Notes under the pieces: model-generated
Seen by the model: the letters and a program-made list of their open reading frames with translations, nothing else
Database searches by the model: none
Told to the model about the DNA's origin: nothing
From: Pseudolabrys sp. Root1462
GTDB taxonomy: Bacteria; Pseudomonadota; Alphaproteobacteria; Rhizobiales; Xanthobacteraceae
Direction of reading: 5' to 3'
Length of the DNA stretch: 64,000 nt
Assembly (NCBI RefSeq): GCF_001426945.1
Contig: NZ_LMFS01000003.1
Location: forward strand, 524,818 to 588,817
Position numbers and translations under genes: made by a program
Shown here: piece by piece, positions 1 to 9,293 of the stretch
Layout of the letters: each line of letters starts with the position of its first letter
Position numbering within the stretch: the stretch's first letter is position 1

Positions 1-258
1 TTGCATCGTCGCGATGCGCGCGTGAATCGCACCTTGAGACGAATGTTCAGCATTCGTGATGGTGCACCGCCACACTTTCTCCAAGAACGCCACGTCTCCT
101 GTCGACCAAGGCGGCATCGAGTCGATGCGAGCAAAGACGACACATGTACGAATTGCGGCTGCTCGAACCGAACAGTCGCGCCAATAAGATATGCAGGGAG
201 GCGCGCGCGATGGGGGTGGAGCACCCGTGCGCAAAGCAACACTGCAAAGGAGCTAACG
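1..258. other. Upstream region of the sugar transferase gene
   Basis: No gene is recognised here. The reading frame of the downstream sugar transferase stays open through this stretch, but its translation is Arg/Cys-rich and has no domain character, so it is treated as leader DNA. A ribosome binding site (AAAGGAG, 245-251) lies 7 bases before the ATG at 259, which decides the start of the next gene. Confidence 0.5.
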
Positions 259-1023
259 ATGGCCCTCTCTGTTTCGCTGCCCGCCACGCGGGACGACAAC
301 GCATCGGTCTGGTACCACAAGCGCTCGCTGTTCACGCCTGGCGTGAATTACAGCGATCGGCCGCGCCCGCCTCGCCGGCGGCTGTATTACCTGTCGCATC
401 GTGGCGCGCTCAGCGAGCCGTCGCGTTCGCGCATGAAGCGCTTGTTCGACGCCACGTGCGCCAGCGCTGCACTGCTTGCGTTTGCGCCGCTGTTCGGCGG
501 CATCGCGCTGGCGATCAAGCTGACGTCTCCAGGTCCGGTCTTCTTCACGCAGTATCGCTACGGCCATCGCAATCATCGGTTCCGGATATTCAAGTTCCGC
601 ACCATGCATTCGCATCTCGGCGATCAGCGTGGCGTCAAGCAAACGGTGACCAACGATCCGCGCGTCACTTTCGTCGGGCGTATCCTGCGCAAGACCAGCC
701 TCGATGAACTGCCGCAACTGATCAATGTCATTCGCGGCGACATGTCACTGGTCGGGCCACGGCCGCACGTACCCGGCATGCAGGCCGCGAGCACGCTCTA
801 TGAGAATCTCGTTCCGTATTATTTCCAGCGCCACACGATCAGGCCCGGTATTACCGGGCTGGCGCAGGTCAGCGGCTGCCGCGGCAGCACCGCCAATGCC
901 GAGGCGGCGATCTCGCGCGTCGACTACGACCTTCAGTACATCGAGCAATGGTCGCTGTGGCTGGACATCAAGATCATCTGGTGGACAGTCAAGCGTGAGT
1001 TCTTCACCGGCAAGGGCGAGTGA
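259..1023 (+). CDS. Bacterial sugar transferase (undecaprenyl-phosphate glycosyl-1-phosphate transferase family)
   Basis: This 254-residue membrane enzyme belongs to the family that transfers a sugar-1-phosphate from a nucleotide sugar to undecaprenyl phosphate, the first step of exopolysaccharide or O-antigen repeat assembly. Residues 59-90 hold the typical MKRLFD start and hydrophobic anchor. FKFRTM (111-116), the acidic catalytic stretch LDELPQ (148-153) and MSLVGPRPH (162-170) are family signatures. It is the short form, without the four-helix N-terminal domain of WbaP/WcaJ. The start at 259 follows a strong AAAGGAG. The stop overlaps the GTG of the acyltransferase gene, so the two are probably translationally coupled. 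The sugar substrate cannot be read from sequence. Confidence 0.9.
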   Translation: MALSVSLPATRDDNASVWYHKRSLFTPGVNYSDRPRPPRRRLYYLSHRGALSEPSRSRMKRLFDATCASAALLAFAPLFGGIALAIKLTSPGPVFFTQYRYGHRNHRFRIFKFRTMHSHLGDQRGVKQTVTNDPRVTFVGRILRKTSLDELPQLINVIRGDMSLVGPRPHVPGMQAASTLYENLVPYYFQRHTIRPGITGLAQVSGCRGSTANAEAAISRVDYDLQYIEQWSLWLDIKIIWWTVKREFFTGKGE

Positions 1024-2297
1024 ACGCTCCCGTAAGCCCGACCGGAGTCGAGGTGCTCGAGGTCCAACCGACCTCGGGCAGGCGGCTTGCCGGCATTGAA
1101 GGGCTGCGCGCCGCGGCTGCCCTTTCGGTCATGCTCGGCCACTTCAATCTGCATCTGGTGCCGGGCGAATTGGTGCCGCCACTCGCCCGTCACCTGCTCA
1201 ATCTCGCTGGCCAAGGCCTCACACTGTTCTTTGTGCTGTCCGGCTTCCTGCTGTTCGGTCCATTTCTGACGGCGGCGGCGCAGAGCCGTCCGTTCAACAT
1301 CTCGCGCTACTTCGCCAACCGCTTTCTACGGATCTATCCCGCCTATGTGACGATTTTTCTGGTCGTCGCCTGCGGGCTGGGCTTGGCCTATATGTCGCCG
1401 ATCTCGGCCACGAACGGCGGCGTAGAAGGCGTCGGTGAGACCGTCGGCCGGATGGCCGATGCAGGCGCCATCCTCGCCAATGTGTTGCTGGTGCAGACGT
1501 TATTGCCGTGGACGATCAAGACCGGCCTCGGCGTGTCATGGTCGTTGACGGCGGAAATCTGCTTCTATCTGGTGCTGCCGGTACTGGCCGTCGTCGCTGT
1601 TCGGCTCAGTGGCCGTTGGGGACTCAGCCGAGCGGCGGTCGCCGTCTCGACGGGCATGATCGTGGTTGGGCTCGTATGCCGGACCATCGGCAACATGCAG
1701 GTGCACGGCGACGCGGCGGCGCAGTTCTATCAGCAGTGGGGCGGCACCTGGCTGGCCGTCTATCTGCGGAGCATCCTGTGCCAGGCGGATCTGTTCGGTC
1801 TCGGCATGCTCGCGGCGATCGGCTATCGCCACAGCCTCACACTGTCGGCGCGTGAGGACCGGGCCCGCTTCCGCCGCTGGCTTTATGTTGCCGCGGCCGC
1901 AGCCGCCGCGATGACCCGCGTCGAATACGAGTTCGGCTTTGCGATGTTCTTCGCGGTGGTGGTGCTGCTCGTCACCACTGAAACGGCGTCAAGGCGACCG
2001 CACTGGCTTGTGGCGCTGCTCGAGTGGCATCCGATTCGCTGGATCGGCGTGATCTCGTACAGCTTCTATCTCTGGCATCTGCCGGTGATCTGGGGCGTGT
2101 ACAAATGGCTGCTGCACGGCGAACGACCGCAGACCCTGCCGCTCATCCTCGCGTCTTATGCGGCCGTGCTCCTGGTCACCATCGCGCTTTCAGCACTGAC
2201 TTATCTCGCCGTCGAACGCCCGGCGCTGTTGCTCAAGACGAGACCGGCCAGGAAGCGCAGCGCCGAGGCGCTGGCGCTTCGCGGCACGGTCAACTGA
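1020..2297 (+). CDS. Acyltransferase family 3 membrane protein (OafA-like)
   Basis: A 425-residue multi-pass membrane protein of the acyltransferase-3 family, which O-acetylates or otherwise acylates surface polysaccharides and lipids. The N-terminal LAGIEGLRAAAALSVMLGHF carries the family's RxxAxxxVxxxH-like signature with the conserved His. About ten hydrophobic segments follow, and the C-terminal YSFYLWHLPV is another family hallmark. It starts with GTG in a 4-base overlap with the sugar transferase stop, so the pair forms an operon and the acylated product is probably the same polysaccharide. It ends 4 bases from the stop of the convergent GDP-mannose gene. Confidence 0.88.
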   Translation: MNAPVSPTGVEVLEVQPTSGRRLAGIEGLRAAAALSVMLGHFNLHLVPGELVPPLARHLLNLAGQGLTLFFVLSGFLLFGPFLTAAAQSRPFNISRYFANRFLRIYPAYVTIFLVVACGLGLAYMSPISATNGGVEGVGETVGRMADAGAILANVLLVQTLLPWTIKTGLGVSWSLTAEICFYLVLPVLAVVAVRLSGRWGLSRAAVAVSTGMIVVGLVCRTIGNMQVHGDAAAQFYQQWGGTWLAVYLRSILCQADLFGLGMLAAIGYRHSLTLSAREDRARFRRWLYVAAAAAAAMTRVEYEFGFAMFFAVVVLLVTTETASRRPHWLVALLEWHPIRWIGVISYSFYLWHLPVIWGVYKWLLHGERPQTLPLILASYAAVLLVTIALSALTYLAVERPALLLKTRPARKRSAEALALRGTVN

Positions 2298-2301
2298 TCC
2301 G

Positions 2302-3801
2302 TCAGGTGCCGGTCTTGACCAGTTCCGGCGTCACCCGGTTGTAGATGTCCTCGACGCGCACGATGTCGTCCTCGCCGAGATAGGCTCCGGATTGCACCTC
2401 GATCAGGTTTAGCGGCATCTTGCCCGGGTTTTCCAGGCGGTGCATGGCGCCGAGCGGGATGAACAGCGACTCGTTTTCACCAAGTAGCACCTGCTCGTCG
2501 TCGCGCGTGACCAGCGCGGTGCCGTTGACCACGACCCAGTGTTCGGCGCGGTGGAAATGTTTCTGCAGCGACAGCTTGCAGCCGGGATTGACCGTGATGC
2601 GTTTGACCTGGAAGCGCTCGCCGACATGGATCTGCTGGTAATAGCCCCAAGGCCGGTAAACGCACTGGGTCTGCGTCGCCGATCTGTGGCCGTCCTGTTT
2701 CAGCCGGCTGACCAGCTTGCCGACATCCTGCGCATTGTTCTTCGGCGTTACCAGGACGACATCGGGCGTCGCCACGATAACGAGATCCTCGACGCCCAAG
2801 GCGGCCACCAACGGACCATCGCCGCGCAGATAGCAGCCCCGGCTGTTCTCCGCGACTACGTCGCCGATCTCGACGTTTTCTTCGGCGGTCTTGTCACCAA
2901 CGTCCCACAGCGCTGACCAACTGCCGATATCGCTCCAGTCGAAACGCGCCGGCACGACCGCGGCGCGGTCTGTCTTCTCGAGCACCGCCTTGTCGAGCGA
3001 TATCGACGGACACGCCGCGAGCGGCTCTTCGCGCAGCCGCAGGAAGTCGAGATCGAGCGAGGCGGTAGCGACCGCGCCGCGCGCCGCCTTGAGAACGTCG
3101 GGGGCGTGGCGCTCCAATTCGCGGAGGAACGCCCGCACCGGCAACAGAAAGATGCCGCTGTTCCACAGGTAGTCACCGCTGGCGACAAGCTGCGCGGCGC
3201 GATCCGCATCTGGCTTCTCGATGAATTCGCCGACCTCATTGACGCCTGCGGCCGTCTCCATCGCGTCGCCGGCCTTGATATAGCCGTATCCGGTTGCCGC
3301 ATATGTCGGGCGAATGCCGAACAAGGACAGCTTGTGATGTTCCGCCGCCGCCATCGCGGTATCGATAGTCTCGACAAATGCCGCAGTGTCGCGGATGAGA
3401 TGATCGACCGGCATGACGAGCAAGGTCGTATTTGGATCGATCTTGTTGACGATCAAGGCGGCGACGGCCACTGCGGCCGCGGTGTTGCGCCGAACCGGTT
3501 CCAGCACAATGGTCGGATCGGCAATTCCGAGTGATCGCAACTGTTCGGCGATGACGAACCGATGCTCCTCGTGGGCGACCACCAGCGGCGCCGTGAACTT
3601 GTTGCGATCCGCCACGCGCATTGCCGCCTGCTGCAGCAGCGTATGGTCGCCGATCAGGGACAGCAGTTGCTTCGGATAGGTTTCGCGAGACAGGGGCCAC
3701 AGCCGTGTTCCAGCTCCGCCCGACAGAAGGACCGGAACCACGAGACCGGCTTTCAGATCGATCTTCTTCTTCGTCGGCGCCAACAATTCGCGCAGGGCCA
3801 T
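2302..3801 (-). CDS. manC: Mannose-1-phosphate guanylyltransferase / mannose-6-phosphate isomerase
   Basis: A bifunctional type II enzyme: it makes GDP-mannose from mannose-1-phosphate and GTP, and its cupin end isomerises fructose-6-phosphate and mannose-6-phosphate. The N-terminal nucleotidyltransferase has LLSGGAGTRLWPLSRETYPK with the G-x-G-T-R-x-W-P-L-S signature, VMPVDHLI, GYGYI, FIEKPD and LWNSGIF. The C-terminal cupin has the metal-binding cluster KHFHRAEHW and PLGAMHRLENPG. Start: an upstream in-frame ATG at 3810 directly abuts AAAGG, whereas the ATG at 3801 has AAAGG 8 bases upstream, so 3801 (499 residues) is preferred. It converges on the acyltransferase gene and likely supplies GDP-mannose to the same surface polysaccharide. 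Confidence 0.93.
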   Translation of the reverse strand: MALRELLAPTKKKIDLKAGLVVPVLLSGGAGTRLWPLSRETYPKQLLSLIGDHTLLQQAAMRVADRNKFTAPLVVAHEEHRFVIAEQLRSLGIADPTIVLEPVRRNTAAAVAVAALIVNKIDPNTTLLVMPVDHLIRDTAAFVETIDTAMAAAEHHKLSLFGIRPTYAATGYGYIKAGDAMETAAGVNEVGEFIEKPDADRAAQLVASGDYLWNSGIFLLPVRAFLRELERHAPDVLKAARGAVATASLDLDFLRLREEPLAACPSISLDKAVLEKTDRAAVVPARFDWSDIGSWSALWDVGDKTAEENVEIGDVVAENSRGCYLRGDGPLVAALGVEDLVIVATPDVVLVTPKNNAQDVGKLVSRLKQDGHRSATQTQCVYRPWGYYQQIHVGERFQVKRITVNPGCKLSLQKHFHRAEHWVVVNGTALVTRDDEQVLLGENESLFIPLGAMHRLENPGKMPLNLIEVQSGAYLGEDDIVRVEDIYNRVTPELVKTGT

Positions 3802-4095
3802 GTTGTGCATCCTTTCTGAGGGTGACGTGGAGCATGTTGCGAAGCAGAAAGGGTGCGCAATGTCTGCGGCAATAAAAGGTCAAAGTACGAGATTCGCCAC
3901 AATGCGTGAGCTGTCTTCATATGCGCTTGCCGCGCGCACGCCGCTGCGTCGACGGGAACGGACGCGTTATAGAAATGTTACCGTGTGCCGAGTTCCGTGC
4001 GCGCAGAAATAAGGCAGAGGCGGGCGCGATTCGGATAACGATGAGCGATCGTTGAGACGGTTGCTCAAACGATAAGCAGGGAAGGGGCGGGCGAC
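3802..4095. other. Divergent intergenic region between manC and a phosphotransferase-like gene
   Basis: About 290 bases with no supported gene; short open frames here read as Arg-rich shadows. It must hold the promoters for the leftward GDP-mannose gene and the rightward phosphotransferase-like gene. I see no clear palindrome or terminator. Confidence 0.5.
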
Positions 4096-5238
4096 GTGGA
4101 AGCATTGCTAAAACGTCTGTTTCCTCCGGGCTGCGAGCTGGTTCCAGCCGCGTCGGTTCCCAAGGCGCAACGTTTTGTCATCATTCCGGGCGATGACGGT
4201 CCGCGCTGGATTGCACCGCTCGATTGGAGCCTATCGGAGAAGGTTCTGCGGCAATGGTTGCCGATCGGGCGCGCGTCGCGCGCCAAATGGCGCCTGGCTA
4301 TGATTGCTCACCGTCTGCAATGCATCGGACACATTCCTGGCGCGACGGTTATCGGCGTCGCCGGCCTGGACAGGTCCGCGTGGGCGCAAGTCGGTGTCGC
4401 TGATGACGGCGATATGGTGCCGGTGGTCTATGTTGCCCGGCCGTCGACGACGCAAAAGGCCGTGGTCAGCCTGCTGTCGTCGCGCAGCGGCGAGGTCAAT
4501 CGAGTGGTGAAGGTCTCGTTGGGGTCGCACGCCTGGTCGTCGCTTGAGCGCGAGCATGCCAATCTCGAAACCGTCGGCAAAATGCATCCGGGAATCGCGC
4601 CGCGGCCCCTCGGCTTCTATCCGACGCTTGGCATGACCGCTCAAGAATGGATCGAGGGTGAAATCCGTCTGTCGCCGCCGCCGCAAGCCGCCGTCGATTT
4701 TCTCGCGCTGCTGCAGCAGGATGACACGACGACGACATTAGGCGATCTGGCGCAGCGCTATCGCGCTCGGCTCGCGGCACTGGCGGGGCACGAGGGCGAA
4801 TCGCAGTTCGCGCGCATGCTGGATTCGATCCGCAGCGACGAGCGGGTGCCGAAGGCATTCTATCACGGCGACTTCGTATCCTGGAATCTGATTTGCCAGG
4901 ACGACGGTGCTTGTCGCGCTATCGATTGGGAGTTCAGCGATCGCGACGGCGCGCCGTTGCTCGATCTGTTCCACTATCTGCTGCGTTTTCCGTTCGCGGC
5001 GGGGCTGATTGATTCCTACCACGTGGCCGTCCGGTTCTCCCTGCAAGCGCACCGGCCGCTGGTCACCCGGATGCTCGACCGGCTCGGTGTCTCATTCCGC
5101 TATGCCGAGGATGCGCTGACGTTGAGCTTTGTCGCGCTTTACGTGACGCGCCATCATCAGGTATCGGCGATCGAGCGGACGCAGCCGCAGTTACGCGCCG
5201 TCGCCGCCAGCTTCGGCGATGCCCGCACGCTGAATTGA
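4096..5238 (+). CDS. Aminoglycoside phosphotransferase / choline kinase-like protein
   Basis: A 380-residue protein with the kinase-like fold of the APH/ChoK superfamily. The catalytic loop FYHGDFVSWNLI (Brenner-type HGD-x3-WN) and the metal-binding IDWEFSDRDG near residues 250-280 are clear. The first 110 residues lack the usual glycine loop and are unassigned. Soluble, with no signal peptide. Members phosphorylate small molecules or sugars; the genes beside it suggest a role in polysaccharide or lipid precursor metabolism, but this is inference from position. ATG at 4096 follows GAAGGGGCGGGCGACGTGG. It is not part of the convergent phosphonate operon that ends at 5301. Confidence 0.7.
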   Translation: MEALLKRLFPPGCELVPAASVPKAQRFVIIPGDDGPRWIAPLDWSLSEKVLRQWLPIGRASRAKWRLAMIAHRLQCIGHIPGATVIGVAGLDRSAWAQVGVADDGDMVPVVYVARPSTTQKAVVSLLSSRSGEVNRVVKVSLGSHAWSSLEREHANLETVGKMHPGIAPRPLGFYPTLGMTAQEWIEGEIRLSPPPQAAVDFLALLQQDDTTTTLGDLAQRYRARLAALAGHEGESQFARMLDSIRSDERVPKAFYHGDFVSWNLICQDDGACRAIDWEFSDRDGAPLLDLFHYLLRFPFAAGLIDSYHVAVRFSLQAHRPLVTRMLDRLGVSFRYAEDALTLSFVALYVTRHHQVSAIERTQPQLRAVAASFGDARTLN

Positions 5239-5300
5239 CGATCCGAGACGCGCGATGCCCGCGGCTGGCGGCCGTCCGCGATCGGTGCGCGCGGCTCTCT

Positions 5301-6464
5301 TTAGGCGACGCGGCGGCCACCGCTCCAGACGCTGCGCACGGCGGCGCCATCCGGCGCAACGTGAACAAGGATGGCATCGGCGCGTTTGCCAGTGGCGATT
5401 TCGCCGCGGTCGTTAAGACCAACAGCCTCGGCCGGAGTCTTGGATACGGTGCGAATGGCGGCCGGCAGGTCGTAGTTGGGGGCGGCTTTCGGCAGCATCA
5501 GCGCCGCGAGAAGAAGGCTGGACGGCACGTAATCCGATGACATCAGATCGAGCAGGCCGGCGCGCGCGAGTTCGGCGGTAGCGACATTGCCGGAGTGCGA
5601 ACCGCCGCGCACGAGATTCGGCGCCCCCATCATGACCTTGATGCCGTTGGCATGCAGGCCTTCCGCCGAGGCGACGTTGGTCGGGAATTCGGCGATCGCC
5701 ACCCTGTCCTTGATTGCCTGTTCGACATGTTCTGACGTGGTGTCGTCGTGGCTCGCCAGTGGCGTGCCGTGCTTCTGCGCCAGTTCGACCAGACCCTTGT
5801 AGTTCTGTGGCGCGTATTGCTCCGAATGAGCAATGCGCCGCGCGAACATCTCGTCAAGTTCGGCCTCGGTCATGCCGCCCGATTTGCCGCGATAGTAATC
5901 GCGCAGCTTGCCCGCATCCTGGAACTGCCGCTGACCCGGCGTGTGGTCCATCAACGACAGCAGTCGGACATCCGGTCGCGTGATGAGATCGGCGGCATCG
6001 ATGACGACCTTCGGCATCGGTACTTCGCAACGCAGGTGCAGAAAATGATCGACGCGCAGCAGGCCGGCGGCGCGGGCGCGGTCGATGGCATCTGACAGCA
6101 GGGCCGCCTGGCCGTCCGCGGCTTCGGCGCTGCCTTCCTCGCGCCAGACGCGCAGCGAATCGAGCACGGTGGTGATGCCGCTGGTGGCGATCTGCGCATC
6201 GTACGATACGACGGCGGAGACTGCGTTCCATTGCACCTTCGGTCGCGGCTGCACATGCGCCTCGAGATGATCGGTGTGCAACTCGACCAGGCCGGGCAGC
6301 AACATATCGCCGTTGGCGTCGATGCGGTTGACCTGGCCGCGCCCCGGCGCCTGGCCTTCACCGATTTCGGCGATTTGTCCGCCGTCGAAGGCGACATAGC
6401 CGTTCTCGATCACCTCTTCGGCGAGGATGATACGGGCATTTTCGATAATCGTCGGATCTGACAT
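5301..6464 (-). CDS. phnM: Alpha-D-ribose 1-methylphosphonate 5-triphosphate diphosphatase PhnM (canonical copy)
   Basis: A 387-residue amidohydrolase-superfamily enzyme that removes pyrophosphate from ribosyl 1-phosphonate 5-triphosphate, giving the substrate of the C-P lyase PhnJ. The metal-binding signature LPGLVELHTDHLEAHVQPRP, LMDHTPGQRQF, LASHDD and MGAPNLVRGGSHSGNV match the E. coli family as I recall it, as does the length (about 380). It is the last gene of the leftward phnG-M operon, 6 bases after phnL. A second, divergent phnM lies at 13092-14237. Confidence 0.95.
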   Translation of the reverse strand: MSDPTIIENARIILAEEVIENGYVAFDGGQIAEIGEGQAPGRGQVNRIDANGDMLLPGLVELHTDHLEAHVQPRPKVQWNAVSAVVSYDAQIATSGITTVLDSLRVWREEGSAEAADGQAALLSDAIDRARAAGLLRVDHFLHLRCEVPMPKVVIDAADLITRPDVRLLSLMDHTPGQRQFQDAGKLRDYYRGKSGGMTEAELDEMFARRIAHSEQYAPQNYKGLVELAQKHGTPLASHDDTTSEHVEQAIKDRVAIAEFPTNVASAEGLHANGIKVMMGAPNLVRGGSHSGNVATAELARAGLLDLMSSDYVPSSLLLAALMLPKAAPNYDLPAAIRTVSKTPAEAVGLNDRGEIATGKRADAILVHVAPDGAAVRSVWSGGRRVA

Positions 6465-6470
6465 GGCTTC

Positions 6471-7166
6471 TTAGGCGGCAGTGGCAAAACGGGTGACGTC
6501 GACGCCGACATCGGCGATGTCATCGCGCACCTGCTCATCATGCACGATGGCGACGATGGCGGCGCCGCGCGACTTGCGCTCGCGCACGATATCGACGACG
6601 ACGGCGCGGTTCCTGGCGTCGAGCGACGCGGTCGGCTCGTCCAATAGCAGAATGGGATGCTCGGGCAACAGGCCGCGCGCCAGGTTGATGCGCTGCTGTT
6701 CGCCGCCTGAGAACGTGGCCGGCGGCAAGCTCCACAGCCGCTCCGGTACATTGAAGCGCCGCAGCATGGCAGCGGCGGCTTCAGTCGCTTCTGCGGCGGC
6801 AATCCCCTCGGCGATCAGTGGTTCGGCGACGATATCGAGCGCGGAGACGCGCGGCACCGCGCGCAGGAACTGGGTGACATAGCCGAGCGCGCGCCGGCGT
6901 ACCGCCAGGATGCGGCGCGGCGCGGCGGTGGCGAGGTCGACCTGGGTGTCGCCGTCACGCACCAGGATGGCGCCTTCGTCGCAGCGATAATTGCCGTAGA
7001 TCAGCTTCAGGATTGATGACTTGCCGGCGCCGGACGGTCCGGTGAGGACCGCGCACTGGCCCGGCCGGACGGCGAAGCTGACATCGCGCAGCACCGGCAG
7101 CTTGAGGCCGCCTTGCAGATGCATGGTGAAGGTCTTGGCGACGTCTTTGAGTTCAAGCGCGGTCAT
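6471..7166 (-). CDS. phnL: C-P lyase complex ABC-type ATPase PhnL
   Basis: A 231-residue ATPase of the phosphonate C-P lyase cluster. It has Walker A GPSGAGKSS, the signature FSGGEQQRINLARGLL and Walker B ILLLDEPTASLD. Despite ABC homology, PhnK and PhnL belong to the lyase system and not to transport; PhnL is linked to the nucleoside triphosphate-dependent ribosylation step with PhnG-H-I. It lies 3 bases after phnK and 6 bases before phnM in the same operon. Confidence 0.94.
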   Translation of the reverse strand: MTALELKDVAKTFTMHLQGGLKLPVLRDVSFAVRPGQCAVLTGPSGAGKSSILKLIYGNYRCDEGAILVRDGDTQVDLATAAPRRILAVRRRALGYVTQFLRAVPRVSALDIVAEPLIAEGIAAAEATEAAAAMLRRFNVPERLWSLPPATFSGGEQQRINLARGLLPEHPILLLDEPTASLDARNRAVVVDIVRERKSRGAAIVAIVHDEQVRDDIADVGVDVTRFATAA

Positions 7167-7169
7167 GGT

Positions 7170-7955
7170 TTACACCGGCAAAATCGACGATACGAGAAGC
7201 TGGGTATAAGGCTGGTGCGGATCGTCCAGCACCTGATCGGTGAGACCGGCTTCGATCACTTCACCGCCTTTCATCACCATGATGCGGTTCGACAACAGCC
7301 GCGCCACGGCGAGATCATGGGTGACGACGATGGCGGCGATGCGCATTTCCGAGACGATGCGACGCAGCAGGTCGAGCAGGCGGGCCTGCACCGAGACGTC
7401 GAGGCCGCCGGTCGGCTCGTCCATGAAGATGAGCCGTGGTGCGGTGACGAGGTTGCGCGCGATCTGCAGGCGCTGGCGCATGCCGCCGGAATAAGTGCGC
7501 GGCGTGTCGTCGATACGATCTTCCGGAATCTCGACGCGGCCGAGCCAATCGGTCGCGACCGAGCGGATGTTGGCGTAGTTACGCTGGCCGACCGCCATCA
7601 GGCGTTCGCCGACATTGCCGCCGGCGGATACGCCCATGCGCAGGCCATGCTGCGGATCCTGATGCACGTAGCCCCAATCGGTGCGCAGCAGGAAGCGGCG
7701 CTCCGGTTCGGTCATCTCCCACAGGCTCTTCACCGCGCCGCCGCGCATGCGATAGAGGACGCGGCCGGCACTCGGTTCGATCTGCGTCGACAGGAGTTGC
7801 AGCAGCGTCGATTTGCCGGAGCCGGATTCGCCGACCACGGCCATCACCTCGCCTTCGTATAGCTCGAACGAGGCATCGCGGCAGCCGAGCTGGCGGCCGT
7901 AATACTTGGTCAGGCCCTCGGCGACGAGCAGCGGGCGGTCGTTTTCCTGGATCAT
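7170..7955 (-). CDS. phnK: C-P lyase complex ABC-type ATPase PhnK
   Basis: A 261-residue ABC-type ATPase that in E. coli docks onto the PhnGHIJ core complex. Walker A GESGSGKST, signature YSGGMRQRLQIARNL and Walker B LIFMDEPTGGLD are intact. It resembles oligopeptide-type ATPases but its place between phnJ and phnL identifies it. The start overlaps the stop of the GNAT gene by 4 bases, so translation is coupled through that inserted gene. Confidence 0.94.
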   Translation of the reverse strand: MIQENDRPLLVAEGLTKYYGRQLGCRDASFELYEGEVMAVVGESGSGKSTLLQLLSTQIEPSAGRVLYRMRGGAVKSLWEMTEPERRFLLRTDWGYVHQDPQHGLRMGVSAGGNVGERLMAVGQRNYANIRSVATDWLGRVEIPEDRIDDTPRTYSGGMRQRLQIARNLVTAPRLIFMDEPTGGLDVSVQARLLDLLRRIVSEMRIAAIVVTHDLAVARLLSNRIMVMKGGEVIEAGLTDQVLDDPHQPYTQLLVSSILPV

Positions 7956-8422
7956 GCCGTCACCTCGTCGAACAGGATCCGGAAGCTGTAACCGTGCCGT
8001 TCGAAGCCAATCTGTTCGTAGAAGGCGTGCGCCCGTTCGCGCTTGGCGTTCGACGACAGCACGATCTTGTAGCAGTGCTTCTCTTTGGCGCGTTCCATGG
8101 CGAAGGCCATCATGGCGCGGCCGACGCCGCGGCCATGCAGGATCGGGCCGACGGCGACATCCTCGACGATGGCCGACGGCGCGCCGAGATGGCCGAGATT
8201 GTCCATGATCAGCAGCGCGAAGGTGCCGACGATGCGGCCATCGAGTTCGGCGATATAGAGCGTGTAGTCGGGATAGCGGGCAAAGCGGTCGAAGATGCGT
8301 TCGGCGTCGATCATCGGCAGCACGTCGCCGTCATCGAGATCGGGCTGGGCATAGAGCGCCAGCACGCCGGGCAGGTCGCGCTTTTCGGCTTCGCGGATAT
8401 TGATGGCGTCGAGCTCAACCAC
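7952..8422 (-). CDS. GNAT-family N-acetyltransferase inside the C-P lyase operon (PhnO-like)
   Basis: A GNAT acetyltransferase of about 156 residues. IREAEKRDLPGVLALY, the acetyl-CoA loop VGPILHGRGVGRAMM (R/Q-x-x-G-x-G/A type) and the C-terminal AHAFYEQIGFERHGYSF are typical. The preferred start is a GTG at 8422 with GGAG 7 bases upstream, overlapping the phnJ stop; an upstream in-frame start at 8470 would lie well inside phnJ. It overlaps both neighbours. PhnO acetylates aminoalkylphosphonates in E. coli and has a similar size; by context this may do the same, but the substrate is inferred. Confidence 0.82.
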   Translation of the reverse strand: MVELDAINIREAEKRDLPGVLALYAQPDLDDGDVLPMIDAERIFDRFARYPDYTLYIAELDGRIVGTFALLIMDNLGHLGAPSAIVEDVAVGPILHGRGVGRAMMAFAMERAKEKHCYKIVLSSNAKRERAHAFYEQIGFERHGYSFRILFDEVTA

Positions 8423-9293
8423 GTGCGGTCTCCATTGCGCCCGCTGCAACCGGGCCGTGGCCGGCGGCACGACGGCCCTCGCAGAAATCGGTATCCGAGC
8501 AGACGAACATCCGGCTGCCGGCGTCGTCGGTGATCACCTCGTCGAGATAAGAATTCATCGCGCCGCATAGTTCGCATTGCGCATCGTGGCGGTACGGCTC
8601 GAACGGATGATCCTCGAAGTCGAGCGACTTCACATGGGTGTAGGGCGGGATGGCGTAGATGCGCTTCTCGCGGCCGGCGCCGAACAGTTGCAGCGCCGCG
8701 CAGTCCGACAGCTTCGGATTGTCGAATTTCGGGATTGGCGACGGGTCCATGACGTAGCGGCCACCGACTTCGACCGGATAGGCATAGGTCGTGGCAATGT
8801 GGCCGTGGCGCGCGATGTCCTCGTACAGCTTGACGTGCATCAGCCCATATTCCGACAGCGCGTGCATGCGCCGCGTCTCGGTCTCGCGCGGTTCGAGGAA
8901 ACGCAGCGGCTCCGGAATCGGCACCTGGTAAACCAGCACCTGGTCCTCGGTCAGCGCCTGTTCCGGAACGCGATGGCGCGTCTGGATCACGGTCGCTTCG
9001 CTGGTCTTCGTCGTGGTCTCCACGCCGGCGGTCTTGACGAAGAATTTGCGGATCGACACGGCGTTGGTGGTGTCGTCGGAGCCCTGGTCGATCACCTTGA
9101 GCTTGTCGTCGGGGCCGAGGATCGAGGCGGTGACCTGCACGCCGCCGGTGCCCCAGCCGTACGGCATTGGCATTTCGCGCGACGCGAATGGCACCTGATA
9201 GCCCGGAATGGCGATCGCCTTGAGGATCGCGCGCCGAATCATGCGCTTGGTCTGCTCGTCGAGATAGGCGAAGTTGTAAACCGGCGCGCTCAT
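8415..9293 (-). CDS. phnJ: Carbon-phosphorus lyase PhnJ
   Basis: The radical-SAM C-P bond-cleaving enzyme, 292 residues, which turns ribosyl 1-phosphonate 5-phosphate into 5-phosphoribosyl 1,2-cyclic phosphate plus the alkane. Near-N-terminal AIPGYQVPFASREMPMPYGW and the cysteine set C240-x2-C243, C265 and C271 match the E. coli spacing (241/244/266/272) that holds the iron-sulfur cluster and the catalytic cysteine. The start at 9293 (ATG overlapping the phnI stop by 4 bases) is chosen because the longer open frame upstream translates to non-PhnJ sequence within phnI. Confidence 0.97.
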   Translation of the reverse strand: MSAPVYNFAYLDEQTKRMIRRAILKAIAIPGYQVPFASREMPMPYGWGTGGVQVTASILGPDDKLKVIDQGSDDTTNAVSIRKFFVKTAGVETTTKTSEATVIQTRHRVPEQALTEDQVLVYQVPIPEPLRFLEPRETETRRMHALSEYGLMHVKLYEDIARHGHIATTYAYPVEVGGRYVMDPSPIPKFDNPKLSDCAALQLFGAGREKRIYAIPPYTHVKSLDFEDHPFEPYRHDAQCELCGAMNSYLDEVITDDAGSRMFVCSDTDFCEGRRAAGHGPVAAGAMETARG

